Positions 40,864-49,053 of a DNA stretch of 49,652 bases are shown here, piece after piece (positions within the stretch are counted from its first letter, which is position 1; each line of letters opens with the position of its first letter). Made by a program: the position numbers and the translations under genes. The notes under the pieces are model-generated. The model worked only from the letters and a program-made list of their open reading frames with translations, searched no databases and was not told the DNA's origin. This DNA comes from CAG-791 sp045113775 (lineage in GTDB: Bacteria > Bacillota > Clostridia > Lachnospirales > Lachnospiraceae), in NCBI GenBank assembly GCA_045113775.1, contig JBGUJH010000050.1, positions 1 to 49,652 on the forward strand. The letters run 5' to 3'.

Positions 40864-40902
40864 CCTATGGGGAGAGTTTTTGATTAGCTTGCTCCCCATA
40901 GG
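40864..40902. repeat. 11-bp inverted repeat between trmD and the next operon
   Basis: CCTATGGGGAG (40864-40874) pairs perfectly with CTCCCCATAGG (40892-40902), with a 17-base T-rich loop. A second G/C hairpin (GGGGGATGTCCCCC and CCCCCGCCT/AGGCAGGGGG) lies at about 40800-40832. Both lie upstream of both divergent promoters, so they are not part of either mRNA. Confidence 0.6.
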
Positions 40903-40949
40903 AATAGCGCAAACCGGAACAACATACCCCAGAGGTCAGCTGCTCCTAG

Positions 40950-40977
40950 TTGAAGAGCCTTAAATTTGTGTTAATAT
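40950..40977 (+). promoter_or_regulatory. Promoter for the three-gene operon
   Basis: TTGAAG (40950-40955) and TAATAT (40972-40977) are separated by 16 bases. A GGCTCG/CGAGCC hairpin (40997-41013) lies in the leader before the ATG at 41040. Confidence 0.5.
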
Positions 40978-41039
40978 AGAAAAAGCATTCGGCATCGGCT
41001 CGATATACGAGCCCTGACATAGAGAAGAGTACTCAGAAA

Positions 41040-41597
41040 ATGGATAATATGCAGACTGAACTGAGAAAACACCAGCACACGCTGGCGGTTGTGGGGATGG
41101 GGGCAATAGGATTCGGCATCTGGAGCGTAGTAAAGGCGATCCTGTACCTCACGATCATAAACCCGCTCAAGGACACGGTCTTAGCGGACTATGAAAACAT
41201 AACGGACTTGGAATATGAATACCTGATCGCATTGGGGGTGACGATCTTTATAACCATTTTGATCGTCCTGATCGATTTGCTTTTGCGGTGGCGGGTCGGA
41301 AAGCTGGCTTTGGATATCGCAAGAGGGAACAGGCTCCCTACAGCACGATTTTTTGTCCGCACAGGATTTGTCATACTGGTCGATGCGCTGGAACTTGTAA
41401 TGGGTTTTTTAGGTATTATAGGTGTGATATCTTCTGAAGAAGAGCTTTTGGACTCGGTCTCAACACTGCTTGTGGACCTGACTTCCGTGGTCACACTGAT
41501 TGAGATGGTCGTTGCCGCAGTGATGATCAGGAAGATCACAGAGCAGCTGGAGGCCGGGCAGAATACTCTGCAGCAAAGCAAGGAAATACAGAACTAG
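41040..41597 (+). CDS. Four-helix membrane protein of unknown function
   Basis: The 185-residue product has four predicted membrane helices (about 15-40, 62-85, 105-128 and 142-165). It has a short extracytoplasmic loop after the first helix and a charged C-terminus ITEQLEAGQNTLQQSK. No named family was recognised. It is the first gene of a three-gene operon, 17 bases before the DUF6765-like gene. The start has only a weak GAGAAGAG upstream. Confidence 0.72.
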   Translation: MDNMQTELRKHQHTLAVVGMGAIGFGIWSVVKAILYLTIINPLKDTVLADYENITDLEYEYLIALGVTIFITILIVLIDLLLRWRVGKLALDIARGNRLPTARFFVRTGFVILVDALELVMGFLGIIGVISSEEELLDSVSTLLVDLTSVVTLIEMVVAAVMIRKITEQLEAGQNTLQQSKEIQN

Positions 41598-41614
41598 CAG
41601 GAAAGATTTATACC

Positions 41615-42781
41615 ATGCAGATTGACTTTCACTATTACGCGACATATTGCGCGGCATATATTGCAGGGTATTCTCACGAGGAATGTCTGGCAGTCTGTTA
41701 CAGCGCGCAATTTGTGGACTGCTGCACGAGAACGCTGCTCTCCACGATCAAAGCGCCGGACTCTGCAGCTACCACACAGCTGCAGCTCGAAATGATGGAC
41801 GCGCGCACAGACATTGTGGGCCTTCAGGACATTACGAGAATATGGGCTTCCTTCCACTTTCTCCCGAGGGATCTGCGCGCGGAGGTGGGGAAGGGCCCCC
41901 GCATTTATAAGGCCAAGTACCGCCTGATCTGCGGACCAAACGGCGATCTTTTGGTAAAGACAGTAGAACTGGCAAAAGAGAAAAGCCTGCAGGCCGTCGG
42001 GCTGGCCATGCACGTTCTCGCGGACACCTGGGCGCATCAGTATTTTGCCGGAACGCCTTCACAGGTCATCAACAACACGGACTATTGGTTCTACGAACTG
42101 ATCCCGGAGGGTGACTCTTTCAAGGATAGAAGCATAACATTCCGCCACAATCCGACGGAAAAGGATGACTTGGATAAGGGAATATATACAAACACGGTCT
42201 ACCAGTTCCAGGAGAGCTCTGTAATGAGCCTGGGACACGGCAGGGCAGGACACTTGCCGGACTACAGCTTCATGCGCTACAAGTACCTGCCGGCCTGGGG
42301 CGACTACGAGGTGATCATCAAGGATAACCCGTCTGATTATTATAAAGCGTTCTGCCAGATGGTATACGCGATGAAATACCTGCGCGGAGAATATGAGACA
42401 TTTGAAAAAGAACGCTATGACACAGAGGTGGTGTCCCCTTATGAGGAAGAAATCAAATCGATCCTCGAGAAGCGGCAGCTCGATTCCCGCGCGGAGTGGA
42501 AAGCCTTCGGCGAGAAGCTGTCAGGCTGTGAGATCCCGGATTTTGACGAGGACCGGTACCTGAGCGAGTACTCAGAGGCGGGAGAAGAAGAGAAAAACGG
42601 TACTTTTATCGGGCATTTTATCGCTGCGGCATTAAAACAGAAGAGCATGGTCACCCGCCAGATCTTTGAGTCCGGAAGTCTTCTGGCAGGATACACCGTC
42701 GAATACAAAAACAGCCGGTTTCAGGGAATCAAAGATTTTATCCGTTTCGTTGAACAGGAAAGGAAAGGAGAGCGCTCATGA
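41615..42781 (+). CDS. DUF6765-like protein, possible metal-dependent hydrolase
   Basis: The 388-residue product begins with DFHYYATYCAAYIAGYSHEEC, followed by AQFVDCCT and, further on, AMHVLADTWAHQYFAG. Such conserved His/Asp sets resemble the DUF6765 family and zinc-dependent phospholipase C-like folds. The His and Asp spacing suggests a metal site, but no reaction can be assigned. There is no signal peptide, so it is probably cytoplasmic. The C-terminal half is helical and acidic. AGGAAAG lies about 9 bases before the start, and the last bases overlap the next gene by ATGA. Confidence 0.65.
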   Translation: MQIDFHYYATYCAAYIAGYSHEECLAVCYSAQFVDCCTRTLLSTIKAPDSAATTQLQLEMMDARTDIVGLQDITRIWASFHFLPRDLRAEVGKGPRIYKAKYRLICGPNGDLLVKTVELAKEKSLQAVGLAMHVLADTWAHQYFAGTPSQVINNTDYWFYELIPEGDSFKDRSITFRHNPTEKDDLDKGIYTNTVYQFQESSVMSLGHGRAGHLPDYSFMRYKYLPAWGDYEVIIKDNPSDYYKAFCQMVYAMKYLRGEYETFEKERYDTEVVSPYEEEIKSILEKRQLDSRAEWKAFGEKLSGCEIPDFDEDRYLSEYSEAGEEEKNGTFIGHFIAAALKQKSMVTRQIFESGSLLAGYTVEYKNSRFQGIKDFIRFVEQERKGERS

Positions 42782-43311
42782 GCTGGTTCCAGCGAGTTAA
42801 AAACGTCGTGATCGGACTGTGCATGATCCTGGGCGCGGCGATCCTTCTGATACGGACGGACGGCGGAAGTGTTTTTGTCATGCTGATCCTGGCTGCCTCC
42901 CTGATCATCAGGGGGATCTCGGATCTGATCTATTACATTACTATGGCCAGGTTCATGGTCGGCGGGAAACTGTTCCTGTTCATCGGCGCTGTATTTTTTG
43001 ACTTCGGCGTCTTTACAATATCGCTGGCCGACGAGTCGAAAATAGTTGTAGTATTGTATCTGATCGGTTTCCATGCCTTCGCGGGACTGGTCAATCTGCT
43101 GAGAGCCCGGGAAGCGAGGCGGCATAAATCGTCGGCATGGAGGATCAATATGGCACAGGGCGTCACGAGCCTTCTGATCCTGGCGGCAAGCCTCATTTTT
43201 GCCCGCGACGAGGGAATGCTCGTATTGCTCTACTGCGCCGGGATGGTTTATTCCGCGTTCCTGAGAATCTATTCAGCGTTCAGGCGGACGGCGGTCGTCT
43301 ACATTCAGTGA
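42778..43311 (+). CDS. HdeD/DUF308-like membrane protein
   Basis: The 177-residue protein has about six membrane helices, with the internally similar pattern of the DUF308/HdeD family (GLCMILGAAILLI, LIIRGISDLIYYI, FLFIGAVFFDFGVF, GVTSLLILAASLIFA). Family members are linked to acid or stress tolerance in some bacteria, but the function is not proven here. It overlaps the DUF6765-like gene by 4 bases and precedes pheA by 17 bases. Confidence 0.75.
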   Translation: MSWFQRVKNVVIGLCMILGAAILLIRTDGGSVFVMLILAASLIIRGISDLIYYITMARFMVGGKLFLFIGAVFFDFGVFTISLADESKIVVVLYLIGFHAFAGLVNLLRAREARRHKSSAWRINMAQGVTSLLILAASLIFARDEGMLVLLYCAGMVYSAFLRIYSAFRRTAVVYIQ

Positions 43312-43328
43312 TCTTGGAGGAATGAGAG

Positions 43329-44441
43329 ATGGATCTTAAAGAAAGCAGAGAAGTGATAAGGCAGGTCGATGAAGAGATGGCAAAGCTCTTCGAGCGCCGC
43401 ATGGAAGCGGTGAGAGAAGTGGCTGCCTACAAGAAAGAGAGGGGCCTGCCGATTGAAGATAAAGAACAGGAAGCCAGAGTCATCAAAGGAAGAAGCGCGC
43501 TGATCGAGAATCCGGAATTGCGCTCCTTTTATGTGAATTTCCTTCAGGATACGATGGACGTCAGCAAGCGCTGGCAGCACTATCTGATGAAAGGACTCAA
43601 GGTCGCCTACAGCGGCGTCGAGGGCGCTTTTGCCCACATTGCCGCGGGCCGCATTTTTCCTGACGGTACACTGGAGTCCTATCCGTCCTTTGAGTCGGCT
43701 TATGACGCGGTGGAAAGAGGAGAGTGCGACGTGGCAGTCCTTCCTATTGAGAACAGCTTCGCGGGCGAGGTCGGACAGGTGCTGGACCTGATGTTCTCGG
43801 GAAACCTGTATGTCAACGGCGTCTACGACCTGTCCATCAACCAGAATCTGCTGGCTGTTCCCGGCGCGTCGCTTTCGGACATCAAGACAGTCCTGAGCCA
43901 TCCCCAGGCGATCTCCCAGTGCAGAGCATATATCCAAAAATACGGATTTGACGTGATCAGCACGGCGAATACGGCCCTGGCGGCGCAGAAAGTGGCAAAA
44001 GACGGAGACCGCAGCGCTGCCGCCATCGCGAGCGAGGAGACTGCCGCGCTTTACGGCCTGGAGATCCTCGATCACGATATCAATGAAAGCAGGACCAATA
44101 CCACGAGATTCGCGGTTTTCTCAAGGGTGGAGAACAAGGTGACCGGAAAGCGGGACGGAAGCGCCTTCCTTCTTTTGTTTACCGTGAAAGACGAGGCGGG
44201 CGGCCTGGCCAAGGCGATCAACGTCATCAGCGCTTACAATTTCAATATGCGCGTGCTGCGCTCACGTCCCATGAAGGGCCTCGCATGGCACTACTATTTC
44301 TACGCGGAAGTCGAGGGAGATGACTCCTCTGAGAACGGCCGCCGTATGATCAGCGCGCTGAGGGGGACCTGTCCCGGACTCAAGGTCGTCGGCCGCTATA
44401 CCGCGACAGAAAACGCGCATCAGGGAGGAGAGACTATATGA
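43329..44441 (+). CDS. pheA: Bifunctional chorismate mutase/prephenate dehydratase
   Basis: The enzyme makes phenylpyruvate from chorismate in two steps. The 370-residue protein fuses an AroQ-type chorismate mutase (about 1-85, with LFERRMEAVREVAAYKKERG), a prephenate dehydratase (about 89-268, with GVEGAF, NSFAGEV and the catalytic TRF at 259-261) and an ACT domain (about 279-360) that usually gives phenylalanine feedback. In the ACT region the binding motifs appear changed from the standard GALA and ESRP (GGLA and RSRP). GGAGG lies 8 bases before the ATG. It overlaps aroB by 4 bases. Confidence 0.94.
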   Translation: MDLKESREVIRQVDEEMAKLFERRMEAVREVAAYKKERGLPIEDKEQEARVIKGRSALIENPELRSFYVNFLQDTMDVSKRWQHYLMKGLKVAYSGVEGAFAHIAAGRIFPDGTLESYPSFESAYDAVERGECDVAVLPIENSFAGEVGQVLDLMFSGNLYVNGVYDLSINQNLLAVPGASLSDIKTVLSHPQAISQCRAYIQKYGFDVISTANTALAAQKVAKDGDRSAAAIASEETAALYGLEILDHDINESRTNTTRFAVFSRVENKVTGKRDGSAFLLLFTVKDEAGGLAKAINVISAYNFNMRVLRSRPMKGLAWHYYFYAEVEGDDSSENGRRMISALRGTCPGLKVVGRYTATENAHQGGETI

Positions 44442-45451
44442 TCATTCGCATGGAACTAGGTGATTCGAGCTATGATATCGTCCTGGAGAGAGGGTGCCTT
44501 AAGAAAGCGGGAGAGCTGCTGAACCTGGACAGGAAAGTATTTATTCTCACGGACGACGGCGTGCCTGCGCAGTATGCCGAAACGGTGGCGGGGCAGTGCC
44601 GGGAACCTCATATTCATACTGTCGCGCAGGGCGAAGGAAGTAAGAGCTTCGCTGTTCTGGAAGAACTGCTCACGCAGATGCTGGAGCTGGGCTTTACGCG
44701 CGGCGACTGCGTGTGCTCGGTGGGCGGCGGCGTTGTCGGAGACCTGGGCGGTTTCACGGCGGCCTGCTATATGAGAGGCATTGACTTTTACAATATTCCG
44801 ACTACAATTCTGTCTCAGGTGGACAGTTCCATAGGCGGCAAGACCGCGGTGAACCTGTGCGGCGTCAAGAACATTGTCGGCGCTTTCTGGCAGCCCCGCA
44901 AAGTGCTGATCGACCCCGACACGCTCGATACGCTGTCCGACAGACAGAAGTCCAGCGGCCTCGCGGAGGCTGTCAAGGCAGGACTGATCGCGGATCCGGT
45001 CCTCTTTGCCATGTTTGAGGACTATGCGGCGGGCGGAGCTCCGCTCGATCTCGAGAAAGTGATCGCCGCGTCGCTCATGGTCAAGAAAAACGTAGTCGAA
45101 CAGGATGAGCGCGAGAGCGGCGTCCGCAAAATATTGAATTTCGGCCACACGATCGGACACGGAATAGAGAGCGTCACCGGCCTTCTTCACGGAGAATGCG
45201 TCGCAATGGGGATGATCCCCATGTGCTCGCCGGCGGTTCGTTCCAGACTGATCCCTGTGCTTGGCGCGCTGCGCCTTCCCGCGAGAGTCCACGCTGATCC
45301 CGCGGAGGTATACAAGGCAGTGCTGCATGACAAGAAGATGGGGGATGGATTTGTCTCTATCGTAAGTGTGGATACTGTGGGCGGTTATAAGATACAGAAA
45401 GTAGACCCTGCAGTGCTGCGATACGGCATTGAAGTGGTGGTCCGCCCCTGA
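44438..45451 (+). CDS. aroB: 3-dehydroquinate synthase
   Basis: AroB converts DAHP to 3-dehydroquinate with NAD and zinc. The 337-residue protein has the NAD-binding GGGVVGDLGG at 96-105, the IPTTILSQVDSSIGGKTAVN active-site stretch, the GLAEAVKAGLI helix with a metal-binding Glu, and NFGHTIGHGIE with metal-binding His. It overlaps pheA by ATGA and is followed by the DAHP synthase gene after 53 bases. The C-terminal domain is slightly shorter than in E. coli. Confidence 0.94.
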   Translation: MIIRMELGDSSYDIVLERGCLKKAGELLNLDRKVFILTDDGVPAQYAETVAGQCREPHIHTVAQGEGSKSFAVLEELLTQMLELGFTRGDCVCSVGGGVVGDLGGFTAACYMRGIDFYNIPTTILSQVDSSIGGKTAVNLCGVKNIVGAFWQPRKVLIDPDTLDTLSDRQKSSGLAEAVKAGLIADPVLFAMFEDYAAGGAPLDLEKVIAASLMVKKNVVEQDERESGVRKILNFGHTIGHGIESVTGLLHGECVAMGMIPMCSPAVRSRLIPVLGALRLPARVHADPAEVYKAVLHDKKMGDGFVSIVSVDTVGGYKIQKVDPAVLRYGIEVVVRP

Positions 45452-45504
45452 ACTGAGTGGAAGTCTGCTGATGCAGTCTTTATTCCAAAAGGAGAATTTA
45501 AATT

Positions 45505-46536
45505 ATGATGTACATGGATTTCAAGCGAAAACTCCCGATCCCTATGGAGACCAAGGAGATGTATCCGCTGACAGGCGATATGGCCGAGACGGTCGAGAGA
45601 ACGGTCACAGAGCTGAAGGCGATCTTCTCCGGTGAGAGCGATAAGCTTGCCCTGATCATCGGTCCCTGCTCAGCTGACAACGAGGAAAGTGTTATAGACT
45701 ATATTTCAAGGCTGATGCCGCTTCGGGAACAGGTGAAGGACAAGATTCTCATTGTTCCCCGCATCTATACGAACAAGCCCAGGACCACCGGAGACGGCTA
45801 CAAGGGCCTGGTCCATCAGCCGGACCCCAACGCGCAGCCCGATCTCTTCAAGGGAATCATTGCCACCCGCGAACTGCACATGCGCGCGGTGAAGGAGACG
45901 GGATTTGTCTGCGCGGACGAGATGCTCTATCCTGAGAACCACAAATATCTGGACGATCTTCTGGGCTATGTGGCTGTCGGCGCCCGCAGCGTGGAGGACC
46001 AGCAGCACAGGCTGACCGCCAGCGCTATTGAGTGCCCTGTCGGCATGAAGAACCCTACCAGCGGGGACCTGACTGTCATGATGAACAGTATTTTGGCGGC
46101 GCAGCATGAGCACGACTTCATCTATCGCGGTTGGGAAGGGCATTCTTACGGAAATCCCTTCGCGCACGCGATCCTCAGAGGGTACGTGAACAGACAGGGC
46201 GTCACACACCCCAATTATCACTATGAGGACCTGCTCTATCTCTCGGATCTCTACAAGAAGTGGGAACTCAAGAATCCGGCTGTCGTTGTCGACTGCAATC
46301 ACGCCAACAGCGGCAAGAAGCCCTTCGAGCAGGCCAGGATCCTCAAGGAAGTGCTGCACTCCTGCCGTTACAATCCGAAGGTCAAGAAGCTGGTGAAAGG
46401 CTTCATGGTGGAGAGCTATATCGAAGACGGGAACCAGCCGGTCGACGGCGGCGTCTACGGCAAGAGCATCACGGACGCCTGCATCGGATGGAAGAAGACG
46501 GAGAAACTGATCTGCGACATGGCGGAACTTCTGTAA
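45505..46536 (+). CDS. DAHP synthase, class I (AroG/F type)
   Basis: The enzyme joins phosphoenolpyruvate and erythrose 4-phosphate in the first step of the shikimate pathway. The 343-residue product has LIIGPCSADN, VPRIYTNKPRTTGDGYKG, VGARSVEDQQHR and a C-terminal VVDCNHANSGKKP with the metal-binding His. It belongs to the E. coli-type class I group rather than the chorismate-mutase-fused group. Two ATGs lie at 45505 and 45508, with AAAGGAG 10 bases before the first. With pheA and aroB it forms an aromatic cluster. Which aromatic amino acid inhibits it cannot be read from the sequence. Confidence 0.92.
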   Translation: MMYMDFKRKLPIPMETKEMYPLTGDMAETVERTVTELKAIFSGESDKLALIIGPCSADNEESVIDYISRLMPLREQVKDKILIVPRIYTNKPRTTGDGYKGLVHQPDPNAQPDLFKGIIATRELHMRAVKETGFVCADEMLYPENHKYLDDLLGYVAVGARSVEDQQHRLTASAIECPVGMKNPTSGDLTVMMNSILAAQHEHDFIYRGWEGHSYGNPFAHAILRGYVNRQGVTHPNYHYEDLLYLSDLYKKWELKNPAVVVDCNHANSGKKPFEQARILKEVLHSCRYNPKVKKLVKGFMVESYIEDGNQPVDGGVYGKSITDACIGWKKTEKLICDMAELL

Positions 46537-46567
46537 GGCTTCAGGGTGCTGAATAATTACAAAAAAG

Positions 46568-46597
46568 TTGGGATTTATGCGCCAATTGCGCTAAAAT
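46568..46597 (+). promoter_or_regulatory. Promoter for the DUF937 gene
   Basis: TTGGGA (46568-46573) and TAAAAT (46592-46597) are separated by 18 bases. The leader of about 110 bases contains a GGCTCG-TTTTG-CGAGCC hairpin at 46636-46652. Confidence 0.5.
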
Positions 46598-46716
46598 AGA
46601 ATAAGTAATATGCACAGCCGAAAGGGCTTTGCGGCGGCTCGTTTTGCGAGCCATAACATAACAGTATGAAGCCGGCGGGGCCGGCATGTGCCGTGAAGGC
46701 ACAGGAGGGAGGATTT

Positions 46717-47277
46717 ATGAATCTGCTTGGTTTATTGTTGGCAGCATTGACAGCAAAGAATTCATTGGCACAGATTGCCAAAAAGACCGGTCTTTCAGAG
46801 AAGAAGATCAAAAAGCTTATGATGATCGCAGTCCCGATACTGCTCAAATATCTGACCCAGAATGCTTCTTCAGGAGACGGTGTGAATTCCCTTCTCGGAG
46901 CGCTGGCACAGCACAATAATAAAGAGGACATGACGCTTCAGCTCAAGGAAGCGGATGAAAAAGACGGCGGCAAGATCATCGGCCACATCTTTGGCAAGAA
47001 ACAGGAAGAGGTCACGCAGAATATCTCTGCTCAGTCCGGTCTCACGCAGGAGCAGGTCAACCAGATCCTGGCGATCATGGCACCCGCGATCATGAGCGGC
47101 GTATCTGAAGCGACTACTAATACAGCGGCAAGCCAGCAGTCCGGTGCTGCTGCAAATCCTTATTCCGGCATTTTCGGAGCGCTCCTGGGAACGCAGGCAA
47201 ATACGCAGGCGGAAGAAAAAGATGACGTTATCAACGGAACTGCGCTTCTGCAGGCACTGTTGAATGCAAGAAAATAA
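46717..47277 (+). CDS. DUF937-domain protein
   Basis: A 186-residue protein with the DUF937 pattern. An N-terminal hydrophobic/helical block (LLGLLLAALTAKNSLAQIA) is followed by TGLSEKKIKKLMMIAVPILLKYL. A second repeat is SGLTQEQVNQILAIMAPAIMSG, and a Gly/Ala-rich end includes YSGIFGALLGTQ. Members include YidB and have no established reaction; they are small helical proteins with a repeated TGL/SGL motif. GGAGGGAGGA lies just before the ATG at 46717. An in-frame upstream ATG at 46666 is not supported. The IS element lies just after it. Confidence 0.8.
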   Translation: MNLLGLLLAALTAKNSLAQIAKKTGLSEKKIKKLMMIAVPILLKYLTQNASSGDGVNSLLGALAQHNNKEDMTLQLKEADEKDGGKIIGHIFGKKQEEVTQNISAQSGLTQEQVNQILAIMAPAIMSGVSEATTNTAASQQSGAAANPYSGIFGALLGTQANTQAEEKDDVINGTALLQALLNARK

Positions 47278-47379
47278 AACAGGTCTTATATCGAGGAATT
47301 GTGAATGAATTAGAAAAGCAGCCGCACCTGAATGGTGTGCTACCCGTCAAGAGGACAATGAAAAATAATAAGTGACTGG

Positions 47380-47415
47380 ATACCGTCAGCTGAGGAATGA
47401 ATCAGCTGACGGTAT
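47380..47415. terminator. Hairpin inside the left end of the IS
   Basis: ATACCGTCAGCTGA pairs with TCAGCTGACGGTAT (14 bp, 8-base loop) four bases after the orfB stop region. It probably blocks transcription into or out of the element. The T tract is weak. Confidence 0.6.
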
Positions 47416-47418
47416 TCT

Positions 47419-48252
47419 TTATGCTGCAACTGAGAAAGCTGCATGAAACTCCATCGGGGTCATCCGATGAAGCTTTCTCTGAATCCGTTCAGCGTTGTAA
47501 TAGTGGATATACTCCGTAATAGTCCCGACAAGCGCATCCCGTGATGTGAAACGTCTTCCATAATACTTCTCTCGTTTCAGAATGCCCCAGAAACCTTCCA
47601 TCGGCCCGTTGTCAATACAATGGGCTACCCTGGACATGCTCTGTTTCATATGGTATTTCTTCAGCCTTGTACTGAACTGCTTGCTGGTGTATTGGAAACC
47701 TCGGTCTGAATGGAACAGGGGATGCGCATCCGGCTCCAGATGAACAGCTTCGTCGAAGGTATTCATCACCAGAGGATTATCATTATGGTTGCTGATCTGA
47801 AAGGCAACGATCCGGCGGTCATACAGATCCAGAATGGCACTCAGATATATTTTATGGACCTCGATGCCGATATAATACTTAAACTCTGTCACATCGGTCA
47901 GCCATTTTTCATTTGGCGCAACCGCATGAAAGTCCCGGTTCAGGTAATTCCTGGCGATATGTACAGGATTGTTCGCTGTTCTTGTACAACTCTTTGGCTT
48001 CCACTTTATAGTAGACTGAATGCGATTTTTACGACATAAACGAAGGACGCGCTTGTCATTGACATCTGTATCATACCTTCTGTCTAATTCATCGCGGATC
48101 CTTCTGTATCCCATATCAGGGTGGTCTTCGTGGATCTTTCTGATCTTCTCGGAGATCTCCCGATTCTTTTTCTCACTTATGCTTTCCGGATTTTTCAACC
48201 ACCGATAATACGCAGAGCGTGGAACATGGAGATAACCACAGAGCCGTTCCAC
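47419..48252 (-). CDS. IS3 transposase OrfB (catalytic part)
   Basis: The 277-residue product, with a longer frame open upstream to the frameshift site, has the rve/DDE catalytic core: Asp in WLTDVTEF, Asp in FHSDRGFQY and Glu in DNGPMEGFWGILKRE. An N-terminal HTH-21-like region includes YYRWLKNPE and MGYRRIRDEL. The listed start is a GTG; in practice the protein is probably made as an OrfAB fusion, so this ORF is the C-terminal half. The core is intact with no stops, so the element may still be active. Confidence 0.92.
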   Translation of the reverse strand: MERLCGYLHVPRSAYYRWLKNPESISEKKNREISEKIRKIHEDHPDMGYRRIRDELDRRYDTDVNDKRVLRLCRKNRIQSTIKWKPKSCTRTANNPVHIARNYLNRDFHAVAPNEKWLTDVTEFKYYIGIEVHKIYLSAILDLYDRRIVAFQISNHNDNPLVMNTFDEAVHLEPDAHPLFHSDRGFQYTSKQFSTRLKKYHMKQSMSRVAHCIDNGPMEGFWGILKREKYYGRRFTSRDALVGTITEYIHYYNAERIQRKLHRMTPMEFHAAFSVAA

Positions 48253-48311
48253 CGGATAATCCTTTTCTTCTGAGAGCTCCAGGATCGCCTGGTATTTATA
48301 AAGATGGCGAG

Positions 48312-49004
48312 TCAGAGATAGCGATCCTTCATCTCTAACTCTCTGACTTTTTTTAGCAGGTCATTTTCCATCTGCAGATCACGGTTGCGTCTCTCAAGTT
48401 CTGCAATCCTGTCCCGCAGTTCTTCTTCAGGAGTGCGGCTGGGCATTGTTCCTGGACGGCGGCCTCTTCGATCTTCCAGACCAGCAGCCCCCATTTCCTC
48501 GTATCGTTTTACCCAGTTTCGCACCTGTTGGTAAGAACACTGATATCTCAATGCCATTGCGCCGTAGTTCTTGTCGTTAGCCAGGCAGTCCTGAACAATC
48601 TTCAGTCTTTCTTCCGATGTTGTGCTTCTGGCTTTCCTCATGTAACTGCCTCCTCCACTTGTGCGTGATTTGACTTCTCCATGAGTAGTATATACCTTTA
48701 TCCAGTTGTGCAACTGACGAGAACTTCGCAAATGGTATTTTTTTACGATGTCTGCCTGACTTAACTTTCCATCAAGATATTCATAAACGGCCTGAAGCTT
48801 TAACTCTTGAGAATAAAACTTGTTGTTGCGTTGAGTCATAAGGGCAGTGGGACCATCTGAAAGATATAGGTTACGCCAACGCCGGATACTGGCTTTGTCC
48901 ACGTCTGTCAATCGGGCAGCTTCGGAAATACTGACTTCATCTGCCAGTAACCGTTCAACTATCTTTACCTTTTCTACCGGATCAATCTTGCTTTTTCTGG
49001 ACAT
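48312..49004 (-). CDS. IS3 transposase OrfA (helix-turn-helix part)
   Basis: The 230-residue protein has two helix-turn-helix repeats (DEVSISEAARLTDVDKASIRRW and NYGAMALRYQCSYQQVRNW) and a C-terminal leucine-zipper-like coil that ends LLKKVRELEMKDRYL. This fits IS150-type OrfA, which is longer than the 100-residue form. Near its end the mRNA has a run of seven A followed by G (48354-48348 on the minus strand). A -1 slip there opens a frame that runs without stops into OrfB. The ATG at 49004 has only GGGGG as a possible Shine-Dalgarno, and that is inside a hairpin. Confidence 0.9.
   Translation of the reverse strand: MSRKSKIDPVEKVKIVERLLADEVSISEAARLTDVDKASIRRWRNLYLSDGPTALMTQRNNKFYSQELKLQAVYEYLDGKLSQADIVKKYHLRSSRQLHNWIKVYTTHGEVKSRTSGGGSYMRKARSTTSEERLKIVQDCLANDKNYGAMALRYQCSYQQVRNWVKRYEEMGAAGLEDRRGRRPGTMPSRTPEEELRDRIAELERRNRDLQMENDLLKKVRELEMKDRYL
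48347..48354 (-). promoter_or_regulatory. Programmed -1 frameshift site (A7G)
   Basis: On the minus strand CTA AAA AAA GTC presents seven A followed by G, 10 codons before the OrfA stop. The OrfB frame is offset by -1 (752 bases between the two listed starts). The shifted frame reads with no stop from the slip to OrfB. Confidence 0.85.
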
Positions 49005-49009
49005 AGAAA

Positions 49010-49053
49010 TACCCCCAAGTAGGTTTTATATTTCTGTGTCCTACTTGGGGGTA
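49010..49053. promoter_or_regulatory. Inverted repeat overlapping the OrfA start and the right IS end
   Basis: TACCCCCAAGTAGG (at about 49011-49024) pairs perfectly with CCTACTTGGGGGTA (at about 49039-49052), with a 14-base loop. The outer arm is part of the terminal repeat; the inner arm contains the only possible Shine-Dalgarno sequence of orfA. Confidence 0.8.

Noticed and set aside
40765..40899. 45-residue N-terminal extension of TrmD
   Set aside because: It runs across the inverted repeats and the extended -10; the internal ATG has a good ribosome binding site and matches the family start.
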